A stretch of 64,000 nt of DNA. Origin: Dermanyssus gallinae. Its lineage: Eukaryota; Arthropoda; Arachnida; Mesostigmata; Dermanyssidae. Positions 34,750 to 47,916 of this stretch are shown in pieces (the stretch's first letter is position 1; each line of letters begins with the position of its first letter). The position numbers were made by a program, and so were the translations under genes. The stretch covers positions 1,292,501 to 1,356,500 of the forward strand of contig QVRM01004003.1 in assembly GCA_003439945.1 (NCBI GenBank). The letters are read 5' to 3'. The notes beneath the pieces are model-generated. The model was not told the DNA's origin. It saw only the letters and a program-made list of their open reading frames with translations, and did not search any database.

Positions 34750-36600
34750 CTATTTTTAAGCGCCACGATTTCTAGGTAGAAAAAGGGAGAAAGTCATCAT
34801 AAATTGATCGCTGGTAAAAGAAAAAGAAGGTTTGTTTGCGCTTGACTAGGAGCGGTGATTGGTAGCAGCAAACACAGCCACAATGCTATTATCAACATCA
34901 ACAAGAACGTGTCCATAGGCTCCTTCATGTGGCTGATGGAGGCCCATCTGACAGAAGGAGATCTACGAGCAACGAATGTCACGTCGTTATGAAACGTGCC
35001 CGATGATCACTCGATGTTGTCCATGTCGTCGTCCTCCGGTGAGGCTGGTCAGTGAGCGTTTAGCTGTTTTGTTGCTGTTGCTGCTGCTGCTGCTGCTGCC
35101 GTCAGGCGGCCGATTTTGTATATCCGTATATCGGAGTAAGTATGGTGTTTATGTCGTCGTACCCCTCTCCGCCATCGTTATCGCAAGAACAAACAACAAA
35201 CAATTTCCTAGCCAGCCTGACGCAGTGGGTCGCCGCCACCACTACCACTACCACCACCACCACCACCACCGATCGGGGTGGCGCCACCGCCACGCACTGG
35301 TGGATGATGATAAAGTCAAAGAGCGAGGCCTACAAGCCGGCAACGAGCATGTACTTCAGTTGGCATCATCTAAACGGGAAACGGGGTGTGTGTATATGTG
35401 TTCCGCCATCACGGTCATCTCGTTTGCTCGCTGAGTACGACGACGATGATGATGGGGTTTGACAGCCCTAGTAGCGGCGGCGACGGCAGCAGCAGGAAAG
35501 CAAAGCAGAGGATGTAGAAGAAGAGGGGGATAAGGAGCTTCGAAGGCTTGCCCAAGCGCGCGGACAGCCAGACAACACCGGGGGAAAAATGGGAATAGAG
35601 AACCTTAGAACGGAACCTCGGATGGACGAGTTGAGCTTCGGCGCAGACAAAAGGTCACGTCCTTCCGATAGGTGGAGGCGGGAAAAGGCACTAGGAGAGA
35701 CTGGGAAACCATACGGGGGGGGTGGGGGGAGGGTACCGTGCCACCAGCAGGAAGATCCAGACGGTGCGAAGAAGCGACTTTGGCCGACGACTACCGATCA
35801 ACGCCGTAAGAAGTCACGAAAAACTAATGGAATGAAGCCTGTGCGAACGAAGCGCCAAAAAAAGCAGACAGCTAGCCATATATGTATATAAATATATATA
35901 TAGATAGGGAGAGAGAGAGCGTCACCAGCGACTGAGCGGCCAAGATGACCAACAATAGACCGGTAGCCTATCGACGGCCAACCAATCCACTAGGCTTCTA
36001 GCCTGTGGAATTAACCGGGAACGTTAGCTGAACAAGTACGGACCCGTTCGTGCAAGAGAAGATAGCTCCATGGCACGCGTGCCACACATGGCGGATGTGC
36101 CAAACGAAGATGAGGGAAAAATGAAGCAAACCAAGAAGAGGAGGAAGGAGATGAACTCAATGATAGAACACCTCGCTTAGCAGCACGCCCAGAGCGAACG
36201 GTGACTGGCGGGCAGAAACGCTACTCTTTGTTTTCGCTTCCTCCTTCTTCTCATGCAGTATATAACCTCGAAGCAACAAGTCTAAATCGATCGACCAGCG
36301 ATCCACTACTCGACGAATTGCACACGTCGTTTGTAGATGTTCTATCTGTGATGGGACGTGTGTCGTGCCATCTATGTTCGCATAACTGGGGGCGTAACAG
36401 AATATGGTTGTTGGGTGATAGGGCAGCATCGCGCCTGGCAGAACGTCACGTTCACTTGGCTTGATCGAATCACGCATGTTGGTAGCAGTCCGATTGGAAG
36501 AACGTTTGCCGATCATCATATTGACATACGATAGCTGAGCATCAGGGTAGAGGATGAACAAATAAAACTGCGTCTAGCGAAACTTCTAGCTACTATATGC
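34749..36600. other. non-coding stretch
   Basis: GCT tract (35080-35100), CCA/ACC tract (35238-35271), TA/GA tracts at about 35880-35920. The 152-codon frame at 34976-35434 runs through two of these tracts and overlaps others, and shows no domain. No gene recognised. Confidence 0.4.
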
Positions 36601-38180
36601 ATAGCAGAGTATAATGAACAAACAGGAAACGTAAAGAGGTCTCATTCACAGCAGCATGAACGAGCTGACTACGGCTCACACGACTTTCTCTATTAATTAT
36701 GTACGCTCATTTAACTGTAATCTTATAATTTTATGGAGTCTATGTAAAAACCTCAGCCAGACTATTAGCCAGTATGGATGACACTACGATCCTATTTCGA
36801 GTGGACCCCTTAAACTTTGAAAGGATCTTCAGTAGAGACCTCTCGTTGTAAACTCAAAGAGAACGACATTTTGAATGTTGGTGGCCGCGCGAGGTGCTAG
36901 AAGATTTTCGTTCGTTATTCACTAATGGACGCAACTCAGATAGTTCTTCTTCCAACTGCCAAATATCTAGGGCTTGTGCTTCATTATTGCATGAAATTTT
37001 AGCCTCATGTGGACAGCATTGCGCCAAAATGTTATGCGACCGTTTTTGCATTATAGCGTAAGGACACTCTTCGTGTCTGTGTAGTGTTATGCAATTTTTC
37101 TCGGGGTGGTGGCTATGAAGGGATTTTAAGGAACCCCAAAATCATTAATGTGTGGTGCGTGCGGTCAGGGATATATTCAATAAGTAAAATCTTACTGGAG
37201 CAGTAACTGTAAGAGTATCTGGGGTTTTAACTTATATAACGCACGTAGTACCATGCAGTAATACTGCTGTGTTCTTAGGCATTGATATATAGGTTAATCA
37301 AACCGCAGATGTTGGCCCTTGCCCGTGAACGCGCATGCTGATTTTATCATTATGCCATTGTGCCACCATATGTGAGTATGCTAAACGTAAATGTATATTT
37401 GCTAGCTACTTCCTATTTTCTTTTTAATTTTTGCTTTTGCAACGTATTATTTTAAGTATTGTCAGCACTAATTAGAGTTTGAAAGATTAGAAGCGCAGGT
37501 GCCGTTCTTTATGACCCTGAAGGCCTCACTGTGTCGTCGGTATCAATCTGCCTTGGGTTGGCTGACCCTTCCTCCACTTGCACTTAGTAATGGTCGAGCA
37601 TGTTGAGGTGTATTATGTGATACGCATAGAATAATGCCACCATTGCGTATGACCGACTCTACGACCTACGTCAGATAACGGCTCAACAAAGTGTTTCCAA
37701 GCGGTCCCACATAATTCTAAACTTAGTGTAAAATTTGTGTGTCTGCCTCTTGCCTATCTAAATTCGCACCAGCGATGACAAGTTCGTATGCGGTTGAGCA
37801 ATCTGGTTACAAATATCGGTCAGCTGACAGAGAAAGTGATCGTGTCGTGATCAATCGGTACTTATCGTCGTCGACTAGCGTTGATCCTTAAGCATCAAAT
37901 GCCTAGTTCCAACTAGACTTACGCCCAACCGCCAACCGCATTCATACGCACATACGTCAAGCATACTCATACAATAATTCACTAAACTCTAACTCCACCA
38001 GACGGTGTGCAATCACTGGTAGAACCCGTAGCTAGGTGACAAGTTTTGCTCGTGACTATGCCTTGGTGCATATCGTCTGTCTCTCTGTGGGTCGGTCTGT
38101 CTGGCGCACAGCCTGTTGGCCTGAATACCGCTGCCGCCGGATCTTGTCCTCTCTTTCTACTTCTCTCTCTCTAACTATAT
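36601..38180. other. unassigned AT-rich single-copy stretch
   Basis: Few open frames, no repeats, no RNA gene recognised. Confidence 0.45.
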
Positions 38181-38213
38181 ATAAATAAATATATATATAT
38201 ATATATATATATG
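38181..38213. repeat. (TA)n microsatellite
   Basis: TA tract with one AAAT interruption. Confidence 0.93.
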
Positions 38214-39510
38214 CTCCTGCTGCCATCAGTCCCCTATCCAAATCGTCGTATCGCTCGCGGCGGACGGATGGATAAGGGAACCGAAACTTAGACAGTCAGT
38301 CCTTCCCTGCCTGTCGCCCCCGCCAGTGGTGGCACCGTTGCCTCGCGTTACCGCGGCGGCAGAATGAGGCCGGCCGGTTGGGGGGCCCCGGCAAGGATAT
38401 GTCGCCGCTTATCTAATCTTTTACCGCCCGCCTGTCTCCTGCTGGCAGAAGGCGGCTTGTTCCTTATCACTGAGGTTCGAGGTGCTTTTCTCTATCACAT
38501 TTTCTTGCTTCCTTGTCTGACTAGCGGCGTGGGGCCTGTACCTTCCGCACTCACCCCCTACATGCTTGCCAGTTCACTACCTCATCTGGGCGGCCTTTCT
38601 CCTTTGCCGCCATCAGAGGAGTAGTGGTACTAGTACGCCCCGCGCCAGGGGGGACCGCCGCCCCCCAGGGCAGCCCCCGGAGGCGCTCCCTTCTAACCGC
38701 TCTTCCGGCCTGAAGTTGGCCGTGCCGTTTGCCGGCTTTCAGTTGCACTATTTCCCCTCTGTCCGGTCAGCCCTTTTCTATTCCTATCCCCATCTCTAGC
38801 CCGAGTCTCCATCGTATCTCTCTGAGCCAGCATGCTTGTCTGCCTGCAGTCACTGCAAACGGGCATTCGTCCTTATCTGTTGGTAGAAGGACTACGACTG
38901 CTCCCTGTCGCCGGCTCCCTGGCTTTATCTTTCACACTCTACCTCTGATCTTTTTGCTCCCCGTCTCTCTATTTAACCCCTCTCTATCTATCTCTTTCGT
39001 TCTCTTCTGAGTTCTTCTTTCTTCAACGACGAGAAGAGGCAGGTCGGCGCAGAGGTAGAGAGAGAGAAAAAGAGGGAGAGAGACGCAGAGTGCTGGCTTA
39101 CACGGAGTCGTGCAGGGGCCACAGCCCGCCAAACTCACCGCGGGTCTGCCCTTGTACCCAGGACTGCATTCCCGGTGCCCAGCAACAACATCAGCAACGC
39201 GGCAACGACAACCCAAACATCAACAACCACCCTTTCGGGTTCCCGGTTAGCCATCAATAACCTGAGTCAATACCGAAAAAATCCTGCAGATAGATATACA
39301 TACTGCTCGACCGGCATAAACTCTGTTGCCAAGTTCTCAAAAAGTAAATCAGATCTACACGCTCAGGAGTTTATTTGATTTTTTCTCCTCTCTTGTCCTT
39401 TTTCTCTTCCGGTAGGTCCTGCTATCTAAGCAAAACACGTCGACGTAGTGCACTGGCGGATCGTTTTAACTTAACGGTATATGGCACTTGATACGTTCAA
39501 GCACTCCTCT
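38214..39510. other. GC-rich then pyrimidine-rich non-coding stretch
   Basis: The GC-rich patch at 38330-38720 passes into CT-rich sequence. Overlapping frames of 65-94 codons on both strands are unrecognised. Confidence 0.4.
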
Positions 39511-40620
39511 CATATATATATATATATATATATAATCTGAACTTCGTTAGCATCGTTAGGCTTTGCGGCGCAGATCTGATGTGTTAGACGATTTTATGGA
39601 CATAAGTACGTAAAGTAGAGAAAAGGACCAAGGGAAATGCTTGCACGTTGCTATATGCTCATTTGAGACTATACATAAAGGAATTGTTCCCTACGAACTA
39701 GCTAACCCGGCTGTGTTTTTTCTCTAAGAAGAAAATTCTTATGAAAGAAGAAGAAGAAGATGAAGACGAAGACGAAGAAGAAGCGGACCACGGCGGAGCA
39801 GGGGCGCGTTGGGGCTAGATGGACATAGGGCATACACAGGGACCGCTGACTGCTTTGTTGCTGCGGGGCGGGGGGGGGGGGGGGGGGTATGTGAGTGAGT
39901 GAGTAAGTGTGTGTGCGTACGCGCGCTCGCGGAAACATCGAGTCTCGGGGTTAGCTAGCGCTGATATCGCGCGCCATCCTCTCTCTCTCTCGTTGTCTCC
40001 TTTCGCTCTCTATTCCATCTATTTTTCAACTGATAGTGTTTGCTAGTCGTTCCAGTCGTGACGACGAGGCGAACTGCGGCGATAAGATAAGAAGACAGGA
40101 GACCATGGTGATGGCGTCGGTACGGCCGCCATCGCTGCCTGCCGGGGCCCCTGTCCGAGCAGGGCCCGAGGAAGAGAGGAGACAGGAACGAAAGTAAGAA
40201 AGAGGAAGAAGTAGTAGTACAGAGAGAAGAGTGAGAGAGCGAGTGAGAGAGAGAGAGAGACAGCCTCTCCGCTGTGAAGAATGTAGGGCGCCTCTCTGCC
40301 GACATCGGCCCCATGGAAGCTGGGGACTCGGGGCCGACGGCGGGGTGTGGTGGGGTGATGGGAGGGGGGGGTTGCATTTCTAACCATTTCTTTCCAAGCA
40401 CACGAAGGCCGCTCCGCAACGCAAAGGTCATATCGGTGGACCGCCGGTGGGCAGCGATTGCAAATATCCAGCCGTAGCTTTGGGTAGTAATAGTAGTTGT
40501 AGTAGTAATGAAAGCTTGCTGTATTCGTTCGAACGCTGCCTGCTTCCTCGCTCATCACCCCCCTTCCCTCCCCCCCTTTCCTCCGCCCCCCCCTTCCGAT
40601 GATCAAGTGTATTGATATAA
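39511..40620. other. non-coding stretch with simple repeats and a G run
   Basis: TA tract at 39512-39533, GAA/GAC tract at 39746-39785, a G run of about 20 near 39868-39887 (quadruplex-prone), GAGT tract, (GA)n near 40222-40260. The 226-codon minus frame (40043-40723) is Ser/Leu/Pro-rich, overlaps another frame and has no domain. Confidence 0.45.
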
Positions 40621-41354
40621 CGAGTTGTTTACTGTCCAAGCACACATTATGGCTATGCATGGTTGTAGAGTTGGCAGGATTATGCATAACGAGCTCATCA
40701 TCTACTAGAGGACAAGGTATCAATGCAATTGATGTCTATCCATCCTTGCCCGGTACCTACTGTAGCGGCACGGTAGGCATTTTGGTTGACAAATAACACC
40801 GCCCGTAATATGGGCAAAATCACTTTTAAAACCAGGAGAAGAAACGCAATTTCGTTTCACGTTCGTGTTTTCTGCAGCTGACTAAAATGCAGCCGACTCG
40901 GACTCAAAAACAACTGGCTGAAAGGGCATAGCATCAGTCCACCCTGACTTCCGCCATGACGTCACTTCTGTTAATCTCAGCGGATAATACCCAATAGGGC
41001 TATACTGCATTCCAAGACCAGATGCAATATTACGTATCGGCTCCAATGTCACGTTTTACACAGTGGTATAGATTCCTGAATCTATCTATCTCCTCTAGTG
41101 ATTGGTGGGCAGCAGTCCTATCTGATAATTTGATTGAGCCGGCAATGAACACCCGCGATTGTTGGTACAGAAGCACATGTTTTACCATTTGCGTGGTCTA
41201 CTGCCGTTCTAGGCCCATGTAATGCGTGCCCGTCCTCAATTCTCTTTACAAGTCCGTTGTTATGTTGGCGCAGGTTCTGCATACTTTACGTATACATACT
41301 GTGTGCTTTACTTTTCACTGTGATTGTATTCAAATTGTAGGTTTTATTTAGGCA
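40621..41354. other. unassigned single-copy stretch
   Basis: No repeats or recognisable frames. Confidence 0.45.
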
Positions 41355-41457
41355 ATGCCATATATATATATATATATACACCGCTGGGCTAAGTATAAGA
41401 GGTTTCAAAGAGGCCATGGCAATTTGTTAACGCGGTATATGTATATATATACATATG

Positions 41458-41508
<51 letters not shown>

Positions 41509-41750
41509 ATATATATATAGTATATTATATATTATATATATATATATATATTTATTATATTATTTTATATATAATATATATATATATATATCTATATCTT
41601 CTTATCTCTATTTATATCATATCTATATCTACTTATTCCTATATCTCTATTACTTCTCACTATATTGTTCTCCTCTCTTCTCTCTCCTCTTCTCTATTAG
41701 TTCTCTCTCTATTCTCTTTCGATTATTTCTCCTCTATGCATATATAATAA
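41355..41750. repeat. decaying TA tract grading into TATC and TC-rich sequence
   Basis: TA tracts (41360-41380, 41460-41500, 41520-41590) pass through TCTATATC-type units into a TCTC-rich tail. The 130-codon forward frame is Ile/Tyr/Ser low-complexity repeat translation. Confidence 0.9.
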
Positions 41751-43268
41751 CCTACGTTACGACGGACCGCTTTGTGGGCTTTTCCCTTAATGTCACATCA
41801 TTTCGTCGATACTCCATCGGTAATATTTATATATGTCGATATTGATATTCGTGGTTATGGAAAAACACATTGTTGTGTTTTCGTCTTCTAAAATGCCATT
41901 TTATATCTGTGTGTGCATCACTAGGAAAGTCATGAATAATCTTTTCAAAAAGCTCACTTATCTTCGACTGGGTTTTTTACTATACAATTCCCTACGCACC
42001 CATCGTTCTACTCGTGTCCGCTGTGCCGTTTTGGACCTCCTCGGCCGGCTTTTCCTCTCAAGTGCTGCCTTTTCTGGCTGCACTCGTCGTTGCCGGCCGA
42101 GATCGTGTCGGGCAGCATAATCCGCGACGCGTGAATATGCCTAACGCTCTGACCCAATACAAACGATGAGTAGTAGTAGTAGTAGTAGCTCGATTGTTGT
42201 TTATTCATCATACTACTGTGATGGAGACTAGAGCAAGACGAGACGGAGCGAAAGCAGATAGATAGTAAGTAGCCTGTGAGGAAACTGTGTGAATTCTATC
42301 TTCATCGTCCAATCTCCTGCGCGGTACAGTTGGCTAACAAGGATCAGGCAAAATATTGATAGGTAGACTGGCGCCGACCGGCTAAGTAGTGCATGCGTTC
42401 GTCTATCTACTATACTTCTCATATATCTGTGTACCTCTGTATACATGTGGACATCATTACTACATGGGTGTGTGTGTGTGTGAATAGATATATAGAACGA
42501 CGACGACGCCGTGTTGTTGAGGTATCGGCATGGGGTACGTTGTTGCCTTCGTGCCACAAAGTCGACACAAACGCCCATCACCACGCGACACCGCACGGTG
42601 CGGGTTCGCTTCGCATCGCCGCGTATTCCTCCCCATCCGCTCTCTTTCACTAACTATATGAGCTAAGCTTCTGAGTTTTGAAAATCCGAAAAGGAAGCCA
42701 TACAATACCAGAATCTACTGCTAAGGACTCACTAACTACGATTATTCGAGCTAAACGACGACACTCCATACACAATTCTCGTGGCCACCTGCACTATTGA
42801 CTTGTGGCATCGTTGGCGTTAGAGACCGGCCCTAGGCATTTGATTGAGTTCTTTCTTCGTTACCACCGTCAATCGTAGGGGTCGTCCGTGGCGCATCGTT
42901 TCTTTTTCGTACGTGTGATTCAGAAACACCATAAACTCTGCTTCTGCTGCCGTATGGACACCTCCGATTATTCGGCCATTCAAATCAACGGATTAGTCAA
43001 AGTTGTTAGAGCTCGGCGTTATGCTAGTGTCACTCGTTCGTCAAGATTCCCTAAAGTAGAGTAGGCTGGCGATGAAGGTAGGGGGTAGCGGTGGTACTGG
43101 TGGCTGTGGTGGCGCAGGTGAGACCCCGACGAACGCCAAATAGAAAACAAAGGAGAGAAGCCCCACAAAAAAAAGATGCGCCGATATCTCTTCACCAGCC
43201 TTGATAGTTTTCCCCTCCATCTCTCTCTATCGCTCGGTATTCCCGTCGTCCTTCCCTTCTCTTTCTGT

Positions 43269-43270
<2 letters not shown>
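41751..43270. other. unassigned stretch
   Basis: Short AGT tract (42168-42189) and GTGT tract (42470-42482). A 95-codon plus frame (41833-42120) is not recognised. The 140-codon minus frame at 42228-42650 is also unrecognised. Confidence 0.4.

Positions 43271-43271
<1 letters not shown>

Positions 43272-43327
<56 letters not shown>
43272..43327. repeat. (TA)n microsatellite
   Basis: Pure TA tract of about 56 bp. Confidence 0.96.
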
Positions 43328-43328
<1 letters not shown>

Positions 43329-45146
43329 CTTTCTATGCTCGTTCTGCGCGCTTTTACGTTAGATCAGAATAATTCGGTTGTCAGCGTCGCTGCCACGTCG
43401 CCTGCAGCACTGGTCGTCTCGTCGCCTTCTGCACTTTTTGCCCTATCAAATACGGCCCAAACTCGTCTCTCTGTCGTTCTTGCCAATCTCTCCTAGCCTG
43501 TTTTCCTATCCCCTCTTATATCCTTTACCTTCGTTTTACCTCTTGTTCTCTCCCCCCCCCCTTCTGTCTCTCTATTCTGCCTTTACTCTCTACGTGTTCG
43601 CTGGCTCGATTTACGCGTCCGCCCAATTCGTTCGTATCATATTATCGGCGTGTTCTCCTTCCTCAACCCCAGCCCCCGCCTCTGCCCCCTTTGCTTTTAT
43701 CCAGCTCGGTTTTTGCTCTTCGCTACTTCCACTCGTTATGATTACAGAAGATCACGATCATCCCGGCGCGCGCACGCACGCTCGATTTCTCGATCCAGAA
43801 CATGCTGGCTCGAGCCGCGCCCTAAACTCATCATTGGCCGTGGCTTGGCGGGCAACGGAAAAGTCGACGAAGCTTTGACAAAGCTGCGAACGAACGAAAA
43901 AAACAAAAATAGCCGACGTACGAAACTTTGAGCAAAATTGGCGACCGAAAAAGAGAACGGCAGCGAGTAGACGATGAGGGAGGGAGGGAACCGAATCGAG
44001 ATATTGAGAGCAAACGCGAGAATGCGCTCGAAAAAGATAGGGAAAGAATAAGCCCCGAATGCTTAAAGAGGCGCTCGCGGTCCCAGTTCAGAGAAGGAGC
44101 TGGCGCTATGCCAGTAGCGACAGGGGCTGAGATAGAGAAAAATCCTTGTCAATGATTATGGCTGCCGCCGCTACCGCCCACTACACAAGTATTAGTACTT
44201 TGGTTGTTCTTTGAAGGCCACTGCTTTTGCTGCTGCCATCGTCCATGACGTATCTTGTCAGATTTGCTGCTGACGACTACTGGCCGTAGCCAGGCCAAGT
44301 ATAGTTAGTGTATAATTTAATTGCCAGTTACATTTTTTACTATTACAAGTTGTTGTAGTAGTAGTAGTAGTAGCAGCAGCAGCAGCAGTAGAAAAGTCAC
44401 ATTTTGGCTAGTACGTAGCCATATAGCTGCAGCTGTATGGCAGCCCCGTACTGGCCTCGTTCGCTCCTAAGCTCCAGCTGGGGGGAAGGGGGGAGGTAGG
44501 GGTGGGAGGGGGTATCGTCGTCGTCGTTGCGGTAGAGAGTGATCTTTTGACGCCGTAAAAACTGCCGAGATATTTGTGTCCGCCCAATCGCTAAGATCAC
44601 AGGCGGCTGGACGAGATCTGAATAGATCAGAAACGCGTGCGGTGATGACAAAACCCGGCTATAGAAACAGCAGCCGCCGCCGCCGCTGTCGGGAAACCGT
44701 GCCTGCTCTCTGCTTCCCTTGGCTTCCGCCAAGAGAAGCATAGCTCCGACGCAAGCCGAATAAAGGCCGGATAATAGGGACGGATACTGAACGGCTTCAT
44801 CTAGCTCGCGCGGCGTTTTGAAAATGATATGCTTGACTAGGAGGACGTTGAAGCACGAAGGCGGGCTGGCTTGCCGGCTGGCTGGCTGGAAGGCAGCCAG
44901 TTAGCCCCTTGTCCCACGTGAAGCCAAATTGCTTTATATCTGGTCGGTCGCGTTGCTACCGAAATAGACGGAACATCAGCGGTTGCAGCAACGGCGGTAG
45001 ATATAATATACTTAATTTAGTTCATTAATAAGAACATTAGTAGTAATAGTTGTAGCAGCAGTAGTAGAACGATTGACCCGTGGAACACGGGCTACGACCG
45101 ACACTCGAGAAAAGTGAGGCTGTGATTCTCATAGGACGGAGGAGAC
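43328..45146. other. unassigned stretch
   Basis: CT/C-rich at 43.4-43.7 kb with a 166-codon Ser/Leu/Pro-rich frame lacking domains. GTA/GCA tract at 44354-44390, TGGC-type tract at 44870-44890. No gene recognised. Confidence 0.4.
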
Positions 45147-45480
45147 ACAGGTGGTCACGGGTACGCGTAGTTCAAGAAGAACCTGTACAGGGTGGGCGAA
45201 GCTCCAGACCCGTGCGGAACCGGCGAGATGGATAGTGTCACTCACACCATCTTCCTCCGCCCAGCACTAGAATACGCACGTCTGGGATCTCCGGTAACGG
45301 CTGTTTTTAGCGTTTTCGGATAAGGCGGTGACGGATCTAGTTGCCGCCATGCTCGACGACGCGCACAAGTGGGCTGAATGAGTTCAAAAACTTCCTTGTG
45401 GAAAGCGTCCTACAAAGAAACACGAGCTGGAGATGGAGCGGGTGCACCGACAACGTCCGCAAGAAGCGTCCGGGTCGGGC
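45147..45480 (+). pseudogene. probable decayed LINE C-terminal fragment
   Basis: One frame reads TGGHGYA-stop-FKKNLYRVGEAPDPCGTGEMDSVTHTIF...ALEYARL. This matches the order of the R1-type C-terminus (GHG, aromatic/basic stretch, degenerate Cys motif, HTIF, small Arg-rich segment). The final Cys of the knuckle is lost (an Arg-Pro follows HTIFL) and stops are present. Weaker than the other LINE calls. Confidence 0.5.
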
Positions 45481-46030
45481 GACCAAAGTTAAGAACTGAA
45501 AAGGCACGGAAAACACAGAAAAACGTCAATTTTCCATGAAAGTAGAGCGCAAGCGGTTCCCTTGACAGATGGTTGTAACATACATTTCAATTTAAAAACG
45601 TAGTAGTTGTAGTATTAACCGCAGCGACGAATAAACGTATCCAATGCAAGGAAAAATTAGATTAAGTGCACATGAAATGCCATTAAGAGACAGAGCGAGA
45701 GAAAAACATAAGAGGAGCACAGGAAGATTTGCGCAAAATCCGGGCGCTCCGAATCCCAGAGGAAAGCTACCATGTTTGTGACTCAGCAGCAGCAGCAGCA
45801 GCAAGACACGCTACCAATTTCACGCAAGCGTGCGTATGTTTATGCGTGTGTGTGATGATAGGGTGAGCGAGTATCTATCTACTAGACTTCCGTCGTGGCC
45901 TCGATCTCTGGATCTCAGCCATTACAATCATTTCTCTCACCACCAATCAGGCCGATGATTCAAGCTTACAACTTGCAAAATCAAACTCGCGCTAAAGCTG
46001 TCGCTTCTTTCAGACTATGGTCTGATCCTC
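45481..46030. other. non-coding stretch
   Basis: CAG tract at 45785-45803. No gene recognised. Confidence 0.45.
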
Positions 46031-46036
46031 AGTGAG

Positions 46037-46848
46037 TTGCGGTTACGTACAACTTCGCACGCTCACCACACATTTCACCATACGCCATTCTTGTCAATGG
46101 CATTACGCCTCAGCAAGTCTCTCTCAACATTTACTTCGGCCCTGCGCTGTCCTCCGCTCCCAAATCTCCAACATGGCGACGTCCTCTGTCAAGAAATCCC
46201 GAGGCTACTCGAGACAACGAAGAGAAAGAAGGCTGCTGTGGCTACACGGCACACTATCGTAGCCATAGTAGCTTCCTTCCGCGGGAAGGCTAAAGTCCAC
46301 AAAACGCACGACAAAAACAATAACTGTCTGGAAGATAGTCTTCAGACAAGTCTTCGCAAGACAAAAACTAGAACGATTAGAGTGCTACTGATCCAGAGTT
46401 TAGCCTCGCAAACAAAAATGTTTGAGCCAAACTGCTTCCAGTGCGACAAGCTTGAAGTAGAATCAGGCCTCGTCGGCACGACCTGGTTACCTGGAAACGC
46501 CAACGAGACCTTTTCGTAGTCGAATATTCGACAGAACTCCTGAATGGACACAGTGTCCACCGCAGCGGCTGCCTGTAGTGTTGCTGGCGTGACGATTTGG
46601 TAGAAATGTTGAAATGAGACTCGAACGAGAGGGGCATTCATATCATACATGCGCGCTAGTATGGAAATGTACGTTGGCGGAGCAATATAAAAAATGCCCG
46701 GCGACCCTTGAGCCGAGAGTGACGTGCGTGTTTTCTCTGTGTAAAACGTGTGTCGAACGGAGGCAACAACAGTCACAGCCAGAAACCAATCGTCACAATT
46801 ACAACTACAATAACAACAGCAGAAACAGCCGACTGTGAATAACAACAA
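46037..46848. other. unrecognised overlapping open frames on both strands
   Basis: A plus-strand frame ends at 46519; its first ATG at about 46097 would give about 140 residues. A minus-strand frame spans 46342-46848, with the part from Met near 46641 downward of mixed, protein-like composition (VRVSFQHFYQIVTPATLQ). They overlap by about 180 bp, so at most one is real there. No domain, signal peptide or splice evidence settles it. Either could be chance. Confidence 0.2.
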
Positions 46849-46865
46849 AGCACAACAACAACAGC

Positions 46866-46960
46866 AACACCGACAATAACAACAGCAGACTATAACAACA
46901 CCGACAATAACAACAGCAGACTATAACAACACCGACAATAACAACTGCAACCATAACAGT
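46866..46960 (+). repeat. 31-bp tandem repeat, three units, in AAC-rich sequence
   Basis: AACACCGACAATAACAAC starts at 46866, 46897 and 46928, with the connecting AGCAGACTATA identical between the first two units. Confidence 0.9.
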
Positions 46961-47843
46961 AACCAGAACGCCCCAGCCGGTAAACACGTGGGCGACAGGA
47001 TACGCTTCCCCGTTTAGCGGAGAGGTGGCGCCACTGCGCCGGTCAGACTGGCGCCACAATCGTACTATGGCGCACGCCGCTGTGTTCCTTAGCTATCATT
47101 TCGGTCCGACGCACCCGTTGGATCACTTGCCGCGTACCAAAAAGCCGCCATAAATGAACCACTGGAGCCTACCATCCTCGGTAATGCTGCCTCGTCACAA
47201 GGACAGCCGCATGCATGCAAACATATGTCTCTTCGTTCATTTGAATATGGATGATTCAGATAGATGTCATAAGGTTGGATATGTGCCGTGTCCTCAGACA
47301 CGTTCGAGGGATTTCCGCTTTTATCTTTCGCAATTTTATTACACATTTTTCTTTGATTTTTTTTTCCACGTGAGTCCTGCTGGATCCACAACTTGCATTT
47401 AAGGCTGTTAAAATAAGAATATCATTTTGAATTCAGAATTCTTATATTGATTTATATAAAAATATAATTTATATTATCCTATTGCATTAGGTACATTCAA
47501 CACCATGATTAAAGGGCGCTGGTCAAGCACCATCATTTATCATATAGCACCTCTTGCTAAAGGATATATCTTCCGAGACCGTTCAAAGATTGCTCATAGA
47601 CCCGCACGATTGTGAATTAGCGCTGGGCGGGCAATGTATTCTTCGAATATGTAACTTGCTATTCGCGCGGGTTACCCTGGTCTAGCCCGGTACCATAGTT
47701 TGCATGTTGTATACGTTGCAACCATGCTAAACATATCGTTAAACGCTTTATTTGCCCATCAGTTTGTACTTAATGGTAACCGGTGTTAGAATGATCTCGA
47801 CACAGAGGTGTTACAACTCTCTCGACGCAGGTTAATCAGTTCG
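46961..47843. other. unassigned stretch
   Basis: An open frame of 100 codons on minus (47089-47391) is unrecognised. AT-rich to the right. Confidence 0.4.
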
Positions 47844-47916
47844 ACCACGTCCTTGACAGATGAACCACGTCCTTGACAGATGACTTGTGATGTTCGACCA
47901 CGTCCTTGACAGATGA
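47844..47916 (+). repeat. 20-bp repeat, three copies
   Basis: ACCACGTCCTTGACAGATGA starts at 47844, 47864 and 47897. The last two are separated by a short CTTGTGATGTTCG spacer. Confidence 0.93.
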
